Below are positions 10,635 through 21,715 of a DNA stretch of 64,000 nt, in pieces. Each line of letters starts with the position of its first letter. The first letter of the stretch is position 1. Source of the stretch: Glebionis coronaria (taxonomy: Eukaryota; Streptophyta; Magnoliopsida; Asterales; Asteraceae); assembly GCA_025667525.1 (NCBI GenBank), contig JANFOE010000052.1, forward strand, positions 186,001 to 250,000, given 5' to 3'. A model generated the notes under the pieces. That model saw only the letters and a program-made list of their open reading frames with translations, was not told the DNA's origin and searched no databases. The translations under genes were made by a program, and so were the position numbers.

Positions 10635-11384
10635 TCAAAACCGCGAGTTCCATCTTCACTGGCACCTCTGGAGTTTTTTACGAATCAAAATTGCAACGGG
10701 TCTTATATATGAGGCTTTTGGTAGGCATGTCAAGTCGGACCAGTCATTCTCGTGACTGTCTTGTTCATTTCCTTCAGTATGGTTTATAAACTTGCAGTTA
10801 GGAATATCTAATTAAAATCCCTCATATTTGATAAATGGAGATGTTGATATGTGGTAACGAGTAAATGACTAAATGGTAATGCACACATGGGCCACATTTC
10901 TATGATTGAACAATGCTGGATATGCGGCAAGATCTATTGTTGGTGCTCTCACTTCTAAATGACACTTCATAAATTTGTTTCATAGGGTCTGAAACTCTGA
11001 ATTTCGAATCTATGTTCTTGATATGTTCCTATTTATTTTTTCTCACCGTTAGACCATGAGGGATCTATTGTGCCCCGCGCACTAACGGAGAGATGACTGT
11101 TGTCCAAAAAACATAAAAATGATGTAATTCGATTTTTTAGCATAACACAAGGATGATTTTTGCACTTTTCTTATATAATTAACAAGATCACAATGCTTTA
11201 GAACAATTTGTACAACAGTTGTTATCCGTTACGTATTTATATTTGCCCGTACAACTCATTTGATGTTACGCAATATACTCACGGTAAAAAATGTGCAAAT
11301 TTAAATATTCATTAATAAACGTTACCAATCCTAATTTATTTGACAGTTGCACAAGTTATTTAGTGCCAATTGCTATTGGCAATG

Positions 11385-11654
11385 TGATACGCCAGCTTTT
11401 ATGTTGATAATATTTCCCTATCAAATCTATCTATTATTTAGGATATCTTTTATGTTTAGGATTTATCTTGTGGTTCAACTTGTTAAGCAAGTTCTTATCC
11501 TTTATTCGGTATTATATAAATCGAATGTGTCAAACAATAAAGATCATAGTTTTGTGTCAAAGAAATATCTCTAAGTCTTCTCGTCTCTTTCTTACGGAGC
11601 CAGCACACGCTATAGTGGTGTCCTATCCCGATACAGCCCGAGAGGGTCGTATCA
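11385..11654 (+). repeat. 5' LTR of the gag-only element (270 bp)
   Basis: TGATAC...GTATCA ends. It contains TATATAAATCG near 11514, a plausible TATA box, and AATAAAG near 11537. It is directly followed by TTGGTGCTTTCATTGAGAG, a PBS-like start that I cannot assign to a tRNA with certainty. Confidence 0.92.
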
Positions 11655-11733
11655 ATTGGTGCTTTCATTGAGAGCCCTCAACTCGTTGAGGGTTTTTGAT
11701 ATCAGATTCCAATCAAAAAAAAAAAAAAAAAAT

Positions 11734-11844
11734 TTACTGTTCATATCGAAAGCACTGTTCATCAGGAGGAGTACTGTTCATCAGGTACTGTTCATCTAGG
11801 TACTGTTCATCTCGGGTACTGTTCATCCCGGTACTATTCATCAG
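11734..11844 (+). repeat. seven-copy TACTGTTCATC array in the leader
   Basis: Seven copies of TACTGTTCATC (first and last slightly changed), 13 to 19 bp apart, between an A18-like tract and the gag start. The tight array in the untranslated leader suggests slippage or a protein/RNA-binding role such as packaging; the role is inferred. Confidence 0.85.
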
Positions 11845-11881
11845 AAAAAAATATTTTTAATTTTTTTTTCGATTTGTTGTT

Positions 11882-12712
11882 ATGGCATCGAACACTAGCG
11901 ATCGGGATGCATTATCTAAACTCTTGCAAATGGGTACGGTGGTTGAGTATCAAAGTGAGTTTAAGTCTCTTATAACTCGAGTAACGGGTATCTCTGAAAG
12001 TTTACTTGCCTCGTTTTATATTTCCGGACTTAAATTGAAGCTACAGCTAGAACTATTGCGGTCGTACTCGAAGCCAACAACATTAGGAGAAGCCTTCTAC
12101 TTAGCTCGTATAGTAGAGACTCGTCTTGAGGAAATTGTTGAAAAAGAGGAGACCATTAAAAAGAAAGCGTCTGATTCTTCTACACAATTAGAAATTGCAC
12201 CCACGATGTCACCAAAATGCGTACCAAAAGCAATTGTCCATGATGGGTTAGCTAGTGATCCAGGCGAGAGTTTAAAAGTAGTGGGTACACATCCATTAAG
12301 TTATGATGAGGGTACACGGGAATGGATGTCGGATTTTCAATCGGAAAATTCTCCGTATCACCTTGAGGGCAAGGTGATTTTTGAAGAAGTGAGGAGTGTT
12401 ACGGCCTGGGCATCGGAAGGTGGAAGAAATGTGTTGTGTTTTGTCCAAGGCTATGGAAGGCGAAAAAGGAAAAAGAGTGTTGGTCGCGAAAGTAGAACGC
12501 TAGAGAACAAAATGGGTTGGAGAACAAAATGGGTTAGAGAACAAACTGTCTTGGGAAACTATCTAGGTGGAGAACAATTGAGCTCGAAGATTATTTGGAT
12601 GAAGAACTGCAAAAGTAGAAGATGTAACTTCGGTATGGTTAGGATATGGGATCCCGGAATAACGAGTTTTTCAAGATATCACCTTGAGGGCAAGGTGGAT
12701 TCGAAAAAGTGA
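11882..12712 (+). CDS. gag: Gag-domain protein of the gag-only element (276 aa)
   Basis: Residues about 9-90 (RDALSKLLQMGTVVEYQSEF, then VTGISESLLASFYISGLK, then TTLGEAFYLARIVETRLEE) match the retrotransposon Gag fold of Ty3/gypsy elements, but the N-terminal half of the usual domain is missing. The rest has no zinc knuckle, protease or RT. A YHLEGKV phrase appears twice (about residues 159 and 267). In typical gypsy elements such a phrase sits near the end of pol, so internal DNA may have been deleted between gag and the 3' end and joined in frame. The ORF stops 4 bp before the 3' LTR. ATG at 11882 is the first after the leader repeats. The uninterrupted frame suggests recent activity. Confidence 0.8.
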   Translation: MASNTSDRDALSKLLQMGTVVEYQSEFKSLITRVTGISESLLASFYISGLKLKLQLELLRSYSKPTTLGEAFYLARIVETRLEEIVEKEETIKKKASDSSTQLEIAPTMSPKCVPKAIVHDGLASDPGESLKVVGTHPLSYDEGTREWMSDFQSENSPYHLEGKVIFEEVRSVTAWASEGGRNVLCFVQGYGRRKRKKSVGRESRTLENKMGWRTKWVREQTVLGNYLGGEQLSSKIIWMKNCKSRRCNFGMVRIWDPGITSFSRYHLEGKVDSKK

Positions 12713-12716
12713 GGAA
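12698..12716 (+). other. polypurine tract of the gag-only element
   Basis: GAAAAAGTGAGGAA lies directly before the 3' LTR TGATAC. A similar GAAGAAGTGAGGAG occurs at about 12382, consistent with duplication of the pol-end/PPT segment. Confidence 0.7.
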
Positions 12717-12986
12717 TGATACGCCAGCTTTTATGTTGATAATATTTCCCTATCAAATCTATCTATTATTTAGGATATCTTTTATGTTTAGGATTTATCT
12801 TGTGGTTCAACTTGTTAAGCAAGTTCTTATCCTTTATTCGGTATTATATAAATCGAATGTGTCAATCAATAAAGATCATAGTTTTGTGTCAAAGAAATAT
12901 CTCTAAGTCTTCTCGTCTCTTTCTTACGGAGCCAGCACACGCTATAGTGGTGCCCTATCCCGATACAACCCGAGAGGGTCGTATCA
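12717..12986 (+). repeat. 3' LTR of the gag-only element (270 bp)
   Basis: Same length and ends as the 5' copy; three substitutions seen. Followed by the CAATG target duplication. Confidence 0.92.
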
Positions 12987-12991
12987 CAATG

Positions 12992-14006
12992 ATTTCAAAT
13001 TACAAAAGCAATTTAACCCCACCTAACACGTTACATGATATGCTAAAAAAGACACATTACAACATCTTAATTAACGATTCATAAAGCTTGAAACACGTTT
13101 TATAAGTACAACGCCTTTAAGTCATCTCGACCTGAATCGTTATAGAGTACGCTAAAAAATCTCAAACATATTACTTGATATGCCGTATTACACCTTATAC
13201 TTGTATTTCTTGGCTCCGCCATAGAAAGGAATACATTTGAAGATGTCAATTGGAGCTGAATATAAGATTAAAAAGTTGTTAAAAAGGTAACGTGACTCGT
13301 GTGTATCTTGACTAGCAAATGAGTAGGTTCTGGCTGGCTATGTAGTGGGTCACATGAGAACATCTTATGGGTCAGGGAAGGGTGGTGAATTAGTAGGTTG
13401 TATTTCTTTGGTAATGCTTGAGTTTGTTATTAGTATCTGAAACGTGTTGTAGTGATAATCTGATGTCTGATAGAACATGTGAAAAGAAGAAAAGATAAAA
13501 TAAATAAGTATTACTTTTAAAGAAGACAACTTGTCGGAGATATTGTGGTATTTGGAAATACAGAGATCAAGTAAGAGAGAAGTTAAAATAAAACTGAAGA
13601 CATCTTTGTTACCATTTACCAGTGAATATAAGAGAGAGTCGTTGTACATTTGTACTTATATGAATCGTCTTTTGGCTTTTTTCTAACTTCACCCATTATC
13701 GTAATTTATATCTTTTTGTGCGCTAAGGTTTTAGTTCGTTTATCTCATAAATAAGACTTTTAAAGGTAAGTAATGTAATGTAATGTAATGCTAATTGAAT
13801 AATAAACATACATGACATCTTATGTGATTTGTTTTTGTTTTCTAGGATGTTTAAAAAGGCTCGGTTAGGATGTATCGCGTCATTTTTTTAATGCTGATAA
13901 ATGACGTGAAGCCCATACAAGACTCGGTGATATAAGACTTTGCACAACCATGATCAACCGACTTTATACGTTTTAGAACAATCACTAAAGAGATATGATA
14001 CTACCC
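12992..14006. other. intergenic DNA, no gene recognised
   Basis: AT-rich with short ORFs lacking motifs. A run of four GTAAT units lies near 13770. This is the flank against which the truncated chromovirus copy ends. Confidence 0.5.
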
Positions 14007-14723
14007 AGGAAACTGCGAACCTACGGTAGTAATCAGCTAAGCCTAGGAAACTGCGAACTTCAGTCGCTGATGTAGGTCTTGGCCACTTGGTAATAGCCTC
14101 AACCTTTGTTGGATCCATGGTAATTCCTTCTGTTGATAAAATGTGGCCTAGGAATGTCACTTGTCTAACCAGAACTCACACTTGGAGAATTTGGCATACA
14201 GTTGCTTCTAGCAATGTATCTATAGTACAATACGAAGATGGTCTTCGGGTTCCTCCTTTGACTTAGAGAAAATCAGGATGTCGTCAATGAAGACAATGAT
14301 GAACTTGTCCAGGAACTCATGGAAGATACGGTTCATCAGATCCATGAGAACAATTGGAGCATTGGTAAGACCAAATGGCATAACTACGAATTCGTAGTGC
14401 CTATAGCGTGTACGGAAAGAAGTCTTGGCGATGTTCTGCTCTTTAACCCGTAACTGATGATAGCCCGACCTCAGATCTATCTTGGAGAAATGTTTGGCCC
14501 CTTAGAATTGGTCAAACAAGTCGTCAATGCGTGGCAACGGATAACTAATCTTGATGGTGATCTTGTTGAGCTCACGATAATCTATGCATAGACGCATATT
14601 GTCGTCCTTCTTCTTTACGAACAGAACAGGTGCGCCCCATGGAGAAGCACTAGGTCGAATGAAACCGCGTTCTAACAGTTCCTGTAGTTGTTCCTTTAAC
14701 TCCTTCAACTCTATGGGAGCCAT
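13954..14723 (-). pseudogene. pol: reverse transcriptase fragment (G1)
   Basis: Right part (14723-14502): RT entry motif [22 protein letters not shown] and [11 protein letters not shown], ending FDQF then TAA. Left part (14160-13954): [21 protein letters not shown] and [14 protein letters not shown], the region after the catalytic motif. Between them the frame is broken although DNA homology to G2 continues, including the region that should hold the catalytic Asp pair. Homology ends inside the YYRRF region and the last residues come from flanking DNA. Not functional. Confidence 0.85.
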
Positions 14724-15664
14724 GCGATAAGGAGCCTTAGATATTGGCTCAGCTCATGAGACGAGCTCAATATTAAACTCCACTTCACGAGCAGGTTGTA
14801 TGCCCGGAGTTCTTCTGGAAACACGTCTGGGAATTCTGACACGACCGGCTGATTCTGGATAAATGGAGACGCAGCCTCCAAATCATGAACAGTAGCAAGA
14901 TAGCCCTCACAACCATGTGACAGTAGTGCACGTGCTTGTAAGGTCGAAATTATTTGCACAGACCTTCCGGGTACGAACCCGTTGTGAATGTACTCGGGTG
15001 AATTTACTTCATCGAAGATAACCCAATATGTATGGCAGTCAATGGTGGCGTGATGTTTGGATAGCGAATCCAAGCCCAATATCATGTCCAAATCGCACCT
15101 ATCCAATGGAAGTGCGTCAACAGGACAAATCTTGTCGTCAAACTCTAGGGGAAGGCTCTTGTACCCATGGGTTACGCATACAGAGTCACTTAAAGGCGTG
15201 GAAATGTTTAATACATTCTCTAATAGCATAGGGGATATCCTAACATTCTTGGCATAAGCAGTAGAAATGATCGAGTGAGTAGCACCCATGTCAAATAAAA
15301 CACATGCAGCTTGACCATACATATACAAGATTCCAGTGATGGTACATGTAGACTTGTTGGCCTGATCGCGAGAAGTCGTGTACACCCGTCCACTAGTAGG
15401 AGGTGGCTTGGAATCAGCATGTCCAAATGTGTCCTCCATCTCGCCCTTGCGGCAGTCCTTCATACGATGGCCAGTAAGGCCACACTTGAAGCAAGCGTCG
15501 ATGTCGAGGCGACATGGCCCTGGGTGCCTACGGTAGGTAGTGCAGAGAAAGTGAGTATACCCTCCAGCAGGTTCCCTTGCTGGCTGGGACCCTGTTTGGA
15601 AAAGTACACATGAGACATGGTTTATAGGTACAAAAGGACAATGCATAAAATCGTAAGACGTCAT
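14711..15664 (-). pseudogene. pol: CCHC zinc knuckle and aspartic protease region (G1)
   Basis: One frame carries CFKCGLTGHRMKDC (nucleocapsid CCHC knuckle), then a Ty3-type protease with VLFDMGATHSIIS. The active-site triad usually reads DTGA or DSGA; here it is DMGA, so the catalytic Thr/Ser is lost. Downstream are LPLDRCDLDMILGLDSL and YLATVHDLEA, the usual protease C-terminal and linker regions, then a stop before RT. The Met at 15664 is probably inside the polyprotein. Confidence 0.82.
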
Positions 15665-16116
15665 ACTAGTGATAGTTGTACGGTTAGGCTGTGAACCTCT
15701 TCGGTTCTGCTCCCTCCCGTTACCATGATTCCTGGTAGAAGATTGCTAAAGTGTCAGAATTTATGAATCATAAACGTGTAACATAAGAAATGAGTAAGTG
15801 TAGGGACCTGCTGCTGTTGGAGTTTCGAGCGTTGTTACGGTAAATATCATTACCGCCACGCCTATCCGTAGCAGAACGATCTTGAGTCTGACCGTTACCC
15901 TTGGGCTGAGTAGGCTGTTGCTAAGTAGACGGTTGAGACCGGTCCCTAGTCTTCTGCTTGAAAGATGCAGTTTAAAGAGAAAGATAAATATTGGATAGTA
16001 CTGAATGAATATGAATGGTCACCGCTGAATGACAAACAAATACCTTTTCTCGGGTCTCTCTGCTTCCCTGAATTCCTCTCTCTCCTGCAGCATCTCCAGC
16101 TTACGTGCTGCATCGA

Positions 16117-16743
16117 CTACTTGTGCCACCGTGTTGAAGGTAGCACACACCAAGTTGTTGGTGACCGATGTACGAAGAGCCCAACAAAAGTGGTATGCTT
16201 GCTATTCGGCAGTACCTGCTGCTGCGCCAAGAAAACTAACCAAACAAAGAAAGCGTTGCATGAACTCGTTTTTGTTCTCCCAGCACTCTTCAACTTATCT
16301 TGCTCAGCCTTGCGGAAGAACTGTCCCATCACCAACTCCCTGAACTGAGCCCAAGTCAAGCCAGCCACCCAATTGTCACCTCCTTCAGACTGCTTCACTG
16401 CCTTCCACTATCCCAGTACGTCGCCTTCGAACTCATAACAGGCCAACCTCAACTTGAAGACGGGGTCGCAGCCCGTTGCGTCGAATATCTTCTCGATATG
16501 AGCTAACCAGCTTTCAGCCTCACTAGGGCTGTCAGTTCTATCGAAGGATCGAGGACGTTGCTTGTTGAATCTCTCCAGCCATGTGACCAGTGTTGCTGGA
16601 GGAGGAGGAGGAATAGGGTGCTGGTGCTGATTGTTGGCAGCTTGCACCTCGGCCCTGATATCGTTCCTCAGCTGAGGAAGCAAAGCCTGCATCGCAGCTT
16701 GGACTGCTGCATTGAGTTGTTCTTGCTCGCGTGTGAGAACCAT
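16117..16743 (-). pseudogene. gag: gag of chromovirus copy G1
   Basis: Starts MVLTREQEQL at 16743, then a proline-rich stretch, TWLERFNKQRPRSF, SEAESWLAHIEKIF and the Gag core (LACYEFEGDVL, then WAQFRELVMGQFF). A TAG interrupts GDVLG/WKAV near 16406 in the same frame, and a deletion of about 20 bp relative to G2 near 16290 shifts the frame. The frame extends upstream of 16743, but that part is AT-rich leader and not like Gag. Confidence 0.82.
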
Positions 16744-17179
16744 CTGACAGTATAAAACAAAATGCATGATTAAACTAATTAAAACATAATATATACACAT
16801 GAAAAAATAAATTATGCCAATAAATCATGAGAAAAATTTTATGCAGGAAAAACAGTGCATGAATGAATGATGAAGTTTATGAGAACTTTTATATGAGCGA
16901 GGGTAAACACCTACAGTCATTTAACCCAAAACAAAAGACATGGTGAGGGGAAGCCTATGGTTTGGTCCCAAAGTTAAAAGTTTCGATAAAAGCACATGCG
17001 ACTAAATAGGGCCAATCCTGTACCAACCATTACTTAGTCATAAACCTGCGACAATGATATATGACATGAATGCATGAAAACAATGAATGCATAAAAACCG
17101 ACTGTCAGTTCTAAGAAGACCATAGTGACTACCAACTAATCACAGGTCATGTTATGAGAGCCTACAGGTCGAAGCCTTA

Positions 17180-17191
17180 GCTCTGATACCA
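17180..17191 (-). other. PBS (initiator tRNA-Met) of copy G1
   Basis: TGGTATCAGAGC on the minus strand, 4 bp from the LTR end at 17196. This shows that the LTR to its right serves as a 5' LTR for G1. Confidence 0.88.
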
Positions 17192-17195
17192 TAAT

Positions 17196-20172
17196 TGTAA
17201 CACCCCATTTTGGTAATGGAATGTCACGCGTGATTATGGCGTGTCATCAAAGCATACAAGGTAAATGTCTTAAAAACATTAAATGACCATGAAAGGAAAT
17301 TCCGGAAACAAGCATCGGTACCATACTGTAAAGGAAAAGGATTAAACAATGTTCAAAGAAATATGTAGCAAAATGTATGATCAAATGCATAAAGTAGAGA
17401 AGGCTAGATAGCTTCCAATCCATATGCACGTATGCTTAAAGTCTACGAGCGCCCTTGAGTACCTGCCGTTTGGGAACATGAAAGGAAAACGGCTGAGCAT
17501 AACGCTCAGTGCACGGATATACAAGTATAGCATGGAATAACGTAAGCATAAAAGACTAATAGCAGCGGAATAGTATGAGTTCTAAGTAATCTGGATTCAT
17601 GTTCATAAAACTAGTTTTATAGTCTGAAAAGACTTATGTTTCAATGAAAATCTGCATTGATTAGCCAGTTAGCCCATATAGGTCATGAGGTTACATCGTG
17701 CATGAATACTTGGAGGGGAGACCTCGTCATGCAATTAGAGGGGTTGCCTCTAATTAAATAGTCTGGGTAGGAGGGTTCAACTCCTAGTGAAGGATGGAAG
17801 GCATACATCGCGCTCACTATGATAATACTGATAAACATGTAACTAGTATGTACCCAAACGCCCCACATGATAATATAATATAATGGCTAAAACTGAAAAT
17901 GGACGCCACGAGCAATCACTTTGCCGTGGGAAGTCATAAGACTGGTGCCTCTAGTGTTATGGTTATGGTACCTTCATAACTAGGTGACACTGGTCATGCA
18001 TGTATATGGCTTAGGCTCTTATTCTAACATAAGTATCAAACATATAAAACAAATACTGGGAAAACAGTTGGCTGCAAATGGGGAATCCTAATAAGGAAAG
18101 AATGTCCATACTGAAAGGACAGGAAATCAGTACCTTATGTCCAGTGAACGGAAAAGAGGAACGAAAGGAAGTCCTACTCCGATCTCACTAATGCTACATT
18201 AATAGGGTACATGTATAAGTATTCTGATTACTGAGTACTTAACTGAATTTATATCGTGTCTTAGCTTGTTTTATATGTTCATGTCTTGTTTTACTGCTTT
18301 TAAGGTTATGTTGTGTTTATCATGTATTCTACGTATTTTGATTAAGTATTACTTGTATTATTATACTTGTTGTGTAATAATAAATAACTTTCTAAAAATA
18401 GCAGGCTTCCTAAAATAGAAAGTTTCCAAAAATAGAAAGTTTCCAAAAATAGATGAACTTCTTAAAATAGATCAGTTTCTAAAAATAGAAAGTTTCCAAA
18501 AATAGTAAGTTTCCTGAATTAGAAAGTTTCCATATTTAGAATTAAGTTGAACTAATATATAAGCTTAAGTTTACTGGTTAAATATCATATGTCATGTGAT
18601 TATTTGTATAGTTTATTAATAATATCATGTTAATTAAATAAACTATAGGTTATATGATTTAATTAAATATAAGCATGATTTAATTAAATTAAGGTGTATA
18701 AAATACTTAGGTTAAAACATGTATTAATACTTTATTAATTATAACCTAAGTCATGATTATTAATTAATTATATTTCATGTCTTAATAATTAATTAATACT
18801 ATAGTCTAAATTAAATAAATAAATACTTAGGTTAAAACATGTATTATTTTGTAAATAATAATTAACCTAAGTCCATGATTAATTAAATTAATTACATGTC
18901 ATGTTTAATTAATTTAATATATCTTGTTTAAAATAAATACTTGTAAAAATAAAATACTTGTACAATTTTAGTCATGAATCAGACCCATGAATTAACTTAG
19001 ACATGTCGTGAACCAGACCCGGAACCCCATGAACCAGACCGAACCAAACACACCTTTAACAGTGGCAAACCGGCTCGGCCGGTTGCCATTGTTCTTGTTT
19101 AAACTGTCACCGGCTTAAGCCGGTGGTCACCTCACGGCTAGCCGCTGACCATAGCGGTGTTCCCACCGGCTGTGTGTCGGTGGTTACCCCTGCTGCAGCC
19201 CCGGTTCCCCCTTCTTGACCCAATCTGCCACCGGCTGTGTGTCGGTGGTGTGGCTGCTTGTTGCCGAAACCCAACCGAACCACAAGGACACCCTGACTTG
19301 CGTCGGGGTTCCTTGTTCCTGCTGCCGACCGAGACACAACACCACCGAGATCAAAGATCTCGGTTCGTGGTGCAAACCGAGACACGCCAAGAGCCTTGGG
19401 CTCTCGGTTTGAGTGTCGACCGAGCAAACCAAACCCAAAACAACCCTTAATTTTACCCCCATGATTAAGTGACATGTTTTAATTCTTTTTTATTTAATCC
19501 ATGTTCATGTGTTCATAATTAAATAAAAAGAATAAAAATTAAAGGGTTTACGGATTATCGAATGCGTGTAATGATTGGAGAACAATAACACGAACACGAT
19601 CCTTGGATTTAATTAACCAAAAATCAAACAAATACCCCTTGGTGCTTGTGGTTGACGCCGGCCAAAGAGAAGAAAAAGAAAGAGTAGGGTTTTCGATTTT
19701 CTTGGAAAAACTATGTGAATGAAATCAAGTTTCCCCTTTTTGTTATTTGGTAAAAACAAAGTGGGCTTGGCCCCTTTTGTCTCTTGGTGCCGCGGCTTGT
19801 AGGGCCCACAAGGGAAAACCCGAAGTTTTCCCGTGTTTTAATTTACGTGTTCGTACGTTCGTGTTGTCTTGTTTAAATGTTCGTGTTATATTTAAATACT
19901 TGTATGTAACGATATTAATCGTATTACATTAATTAAGTACAAAATTACGTGTTCGTGATATTTACGTTCATGATTTCATGTTCGTGATTGTAATTATTAT
20001 TGTTAATAATTATCGTGTACTAACACGTACTTAATACTTATCGTGTAATAATACGTACATAACTTCTGAAATTACTAATCGTGACACGTGTTCATGCTAT
20101 AAAAGGAAAGTTTTAATATGTACGTACGTTTACTAAGTATACTGTTCATGGCAAAAGCATGCGGGTTTTACA
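17196..20172 (-). repeat. shared chromovirus LTR (2977 bp): 5' LTR of G1, 3' LTR of G2
   Basis: Ends TGTAACACC (17196) and GGTTTTACA (20172), so TG/CA with a TGTAA/TTACA inverted repeat. A PBS adjoins it on the left and a polypurine tract (20174-20190) with chromodomain integrase on the right, so it lies between two internal regions in the same orientation. It contains a tandem array of about 17 bp (18388-18531) and a GC-rich stretch (about 19060-19440) amid AT-rich DNA. Confidence 0.88.
18388..18531. repeat. tandem ~17-bp array inside chromovirus LTR
   Basis: About eight variants of AAAAATAGAAAGTTTCC in tandem. The same array occurs in the other LTR at 33797-33959, so it predates the duplication. 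Confidence 0.85.
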
Positions 20173-20173
20173 A

Positions 20174-20190
20174 CTCTTCCCCCCTAAAAA
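20174..20190 (-). other. polypurine tract of chromovirus G2
   Basis: On the minus strand TTTTTAGGGGGGAAGAGT directly precedes the 3' LTR. Confidence 0.8.
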
Positions 20191-20247
20191 GAATATTTCG
20201 TCCCCGAATTATAGATAAAATAAACTAAAAGAGGAACATACCCGAAT

Positions 20248-20767
20248 TTAAAACATGAAATGAGGGTAAGAAGCCCGGATATAATCCTCTATTTCCCAGG
20301 TGGCTTCCCGCTCGGTATGATCCTTCCAAAGGATTTTGACGAATGGAAACGTCTTTTTCCTCATGACTCGTTCTTGTCTGTTAAGAACTCGTTCGGGTTC
20401 CTCTATGAAGGTAAGATCTTCACGAATCTGTTCCAGCGGATACTGAACCATGTGAAGGGGATGATACTTGTACCCTCTAAGTAAGGACACATGAAAAACG
20501 TCGTGAACATGAGAAAGTTATGGAGGTAACGCTAAACGATAAGATACTTCATCGACTCGCTCGATGACATCAAACGGTTTGATGAATAGAGGACTGAGTT
20601 TCCCTTTGATTATGAAACGTCTAACACCACGTGCCAGTGATACCTTAAGAAAGACGTGATCTCCTACGTTGAAATGTAAGTCCCTACGATGCTTGTCTGC
20701 ATAACTCTTCTGACGTGCACGAGCTTCCTGTAATTTCTACTTAGCTACAACGACCTTCTCGTTGGTC
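20248..20767 (-). pseudogene. pol: integrase C-terminus with chromodomain (G2, distal part)
   Basis: Just left of E1 the frame continues the integrase tail (QKSYADKHRRDLHF, VGDHVFLKVSLARGVRRF, LSPLFIKPFDVIERV), with a TAG near 20739 and a further stop. It ends with a chromodomain-like segment at 20490-20248: PERVLNRQERVMRKKTFPFV, then KILWKDHTEREATWEIEDYI. Chromodomains guide chromovirus integration to modified histone tails. The WxxHxxxEATWE core is intact. The gene was cut in two by E1. Confidence 0.82.
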
Positions 20768-20772
20768 AACTC

Positions 20773-21053
20773 TGTTGGAAATACGTTTTTACGTATTTAG
20801 AAAGGATCGGTCACTCCAATGATATTGGGCTCGTGATCCAATATAGCCCATATAGCCAACATGTAGGGTGGGCTATATATACCCCCTCCTAGCATGTTAG
20901 GAGGGTTTGGTCATTCACTTTACACACTTAAATCTAATCTTTCATTTTCTCTCCAATCTCTCTCTACCTTTCTCTGTCTAGTTCTTCATCTATCTCTCTA
21001 TCTCTTTAGATAATCACAACACAAGGATAATCCAAGGATCACGAGGACCTACA
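20773..21053 (+). repeat. 5' LTR of E1 (281 bp)
   Basis: TGTTGG...CCTACA. GGGCTATATATACCCCC near 20870 is a likely TATA region, followed by a CT-rich leader with CTCTCTATCTCT repeats. Confidence 0.92.
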
Positions 21054-21055
21054 AA

Positions 21056-21069
21056 TGGTATCAAGAGCC
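21056..21069 (+). other. PBS of E1 (initiator tRNA-Met type)
   Basis: TGGTATCAAGAGCC, 2 bp after the 5' LTR. It matches the tRNA-iMet complement TGGTATCAGAGC with one extra A. Confidence 0.82.
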
Positions 21070-21360
21070 TTGGTTTGATTGGTTTGTTCTTGTGTTCTTG
21101 ATTTTGTGTGTTGATCATCCATACCCACGTCCAAAATTTTTTTGGTGTTTTTTGTGGTTTGATCGTCATCAAATTTATCTATCTATTCGGCTTAGTGATT
21201 TGGGTTACTTGGATCGCTCAAAAACGCAATATTTTTTGGTTGTTTGATTCATATTTTGGCTTAGAATCTCGAATTGATTGTGTTTTTGTACTGTCCGAGA
21301 AAAGTGGTAAGTTGGTATCCTCAGTCCGATCTGACTTTGTGTTTGCATAAACCCTGGGGG

Positions 21361-21715
21361 TTTCTACTTGCGATCCATAGTCACGATCTGTTGTTACGAT
21401 CTAACTGCGATCATTAGTACGATCCAAGTTACGATCTTAACTTCGATAGCTCACTACGATCTTCAGTACGATAGCTTAGTACGATCTAGGCTACGATCAA
21501 AGTACGATCTCTTCAATACGATAGCTTAGTACGATCAAGGCTTCGATCAGAATACGATCATTAACTAGGATAGGGGAGTACGATCGAAATACGATCTGGG
21601 AGTCCGATCATAGTGCGATCATAGTGAGTGTGATCACTCGTTGCGATCAGAGCACGATCGTTGAGTACGATCCATGAGTGCGATCTGAGTACGATCCCCA
21701 CTGCGATCCAACATT
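21361..21715 (+). repeat. CGATC motif array in the E1 leader (about 26 copies)
   Basis: About 26 CGAT words, mostly TACGATC or GCGATC and sometimes TACGATAG, in roughly 345 bp, 10 to 16 bp apart. Intervening letters vary, so the core is kept while spacers drift. The array lies in the untranslated region between the PBS and the ORF. Confidence 0.9.

Larger units (their letters stand above)
9121..11379. other. AT-rich intergenic DNA, no clear gene
   Basis: Contains a long AT microsatellite and one small minus-strand ORF, annotated separately. Between 10020 and 10400 are repeated TTTATGTGATATTTATGTG phrases. I see no other coding or RNA gene. Confidence 0.5.
11380..12991 (+). mobile_element. 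complete 1.6-kb gag-only LTR retrotransposon with TSD CAATG
   Basis: Two 270-bp LTRs (11385-11654 and 12717-12986) begin TGATAC and end GTATCA and differ at three positions that I found. CAATG flanks the element on both sides (11380-11384, 12987-12991). Internal DNA is only 1062 bp: a PBS-like start, a leader with seven copies of TACTGTTCATC, one ORF with a Gag domain and a polypurine tract. No protease, RT or integrase, so it must be moved by another element's enzymes. The layout matches the TR-GAG class of non-autonomous elements. Confidence 0.92.
14007..17195 (-). mobile_element. truncated internal region of a Ty3/gypsy chromovirus, copy G1
   Basis: Read leftwards from the PBS at 17191-17180: gag, CCHC knuckle, protease and part of RT, then abrupt loss of homology to copy G2 at about 14007-14016. 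It shares the LTR at 17196-20172 with the next unit, so the array reads G1 internal - LTR - G2 internal - LTR. All genes are broken. Confidence 0.88.

Noticed and set aside
11347..11671. Short ORFs repeated at 12709-13084
   Set aside because: They are copies of the same LTR sequence of the gag-only element, not genes.
19107..19475. Overlapping open frames on both strands in the GC-rich part of the chromovirus LTR
   Set aside because: They lie in LTR U3/U5 DNA, recur in the other LTR at 34543-34911 with different breaks, have no domain motifs and overlap each other in several frames; high GC content explains them.
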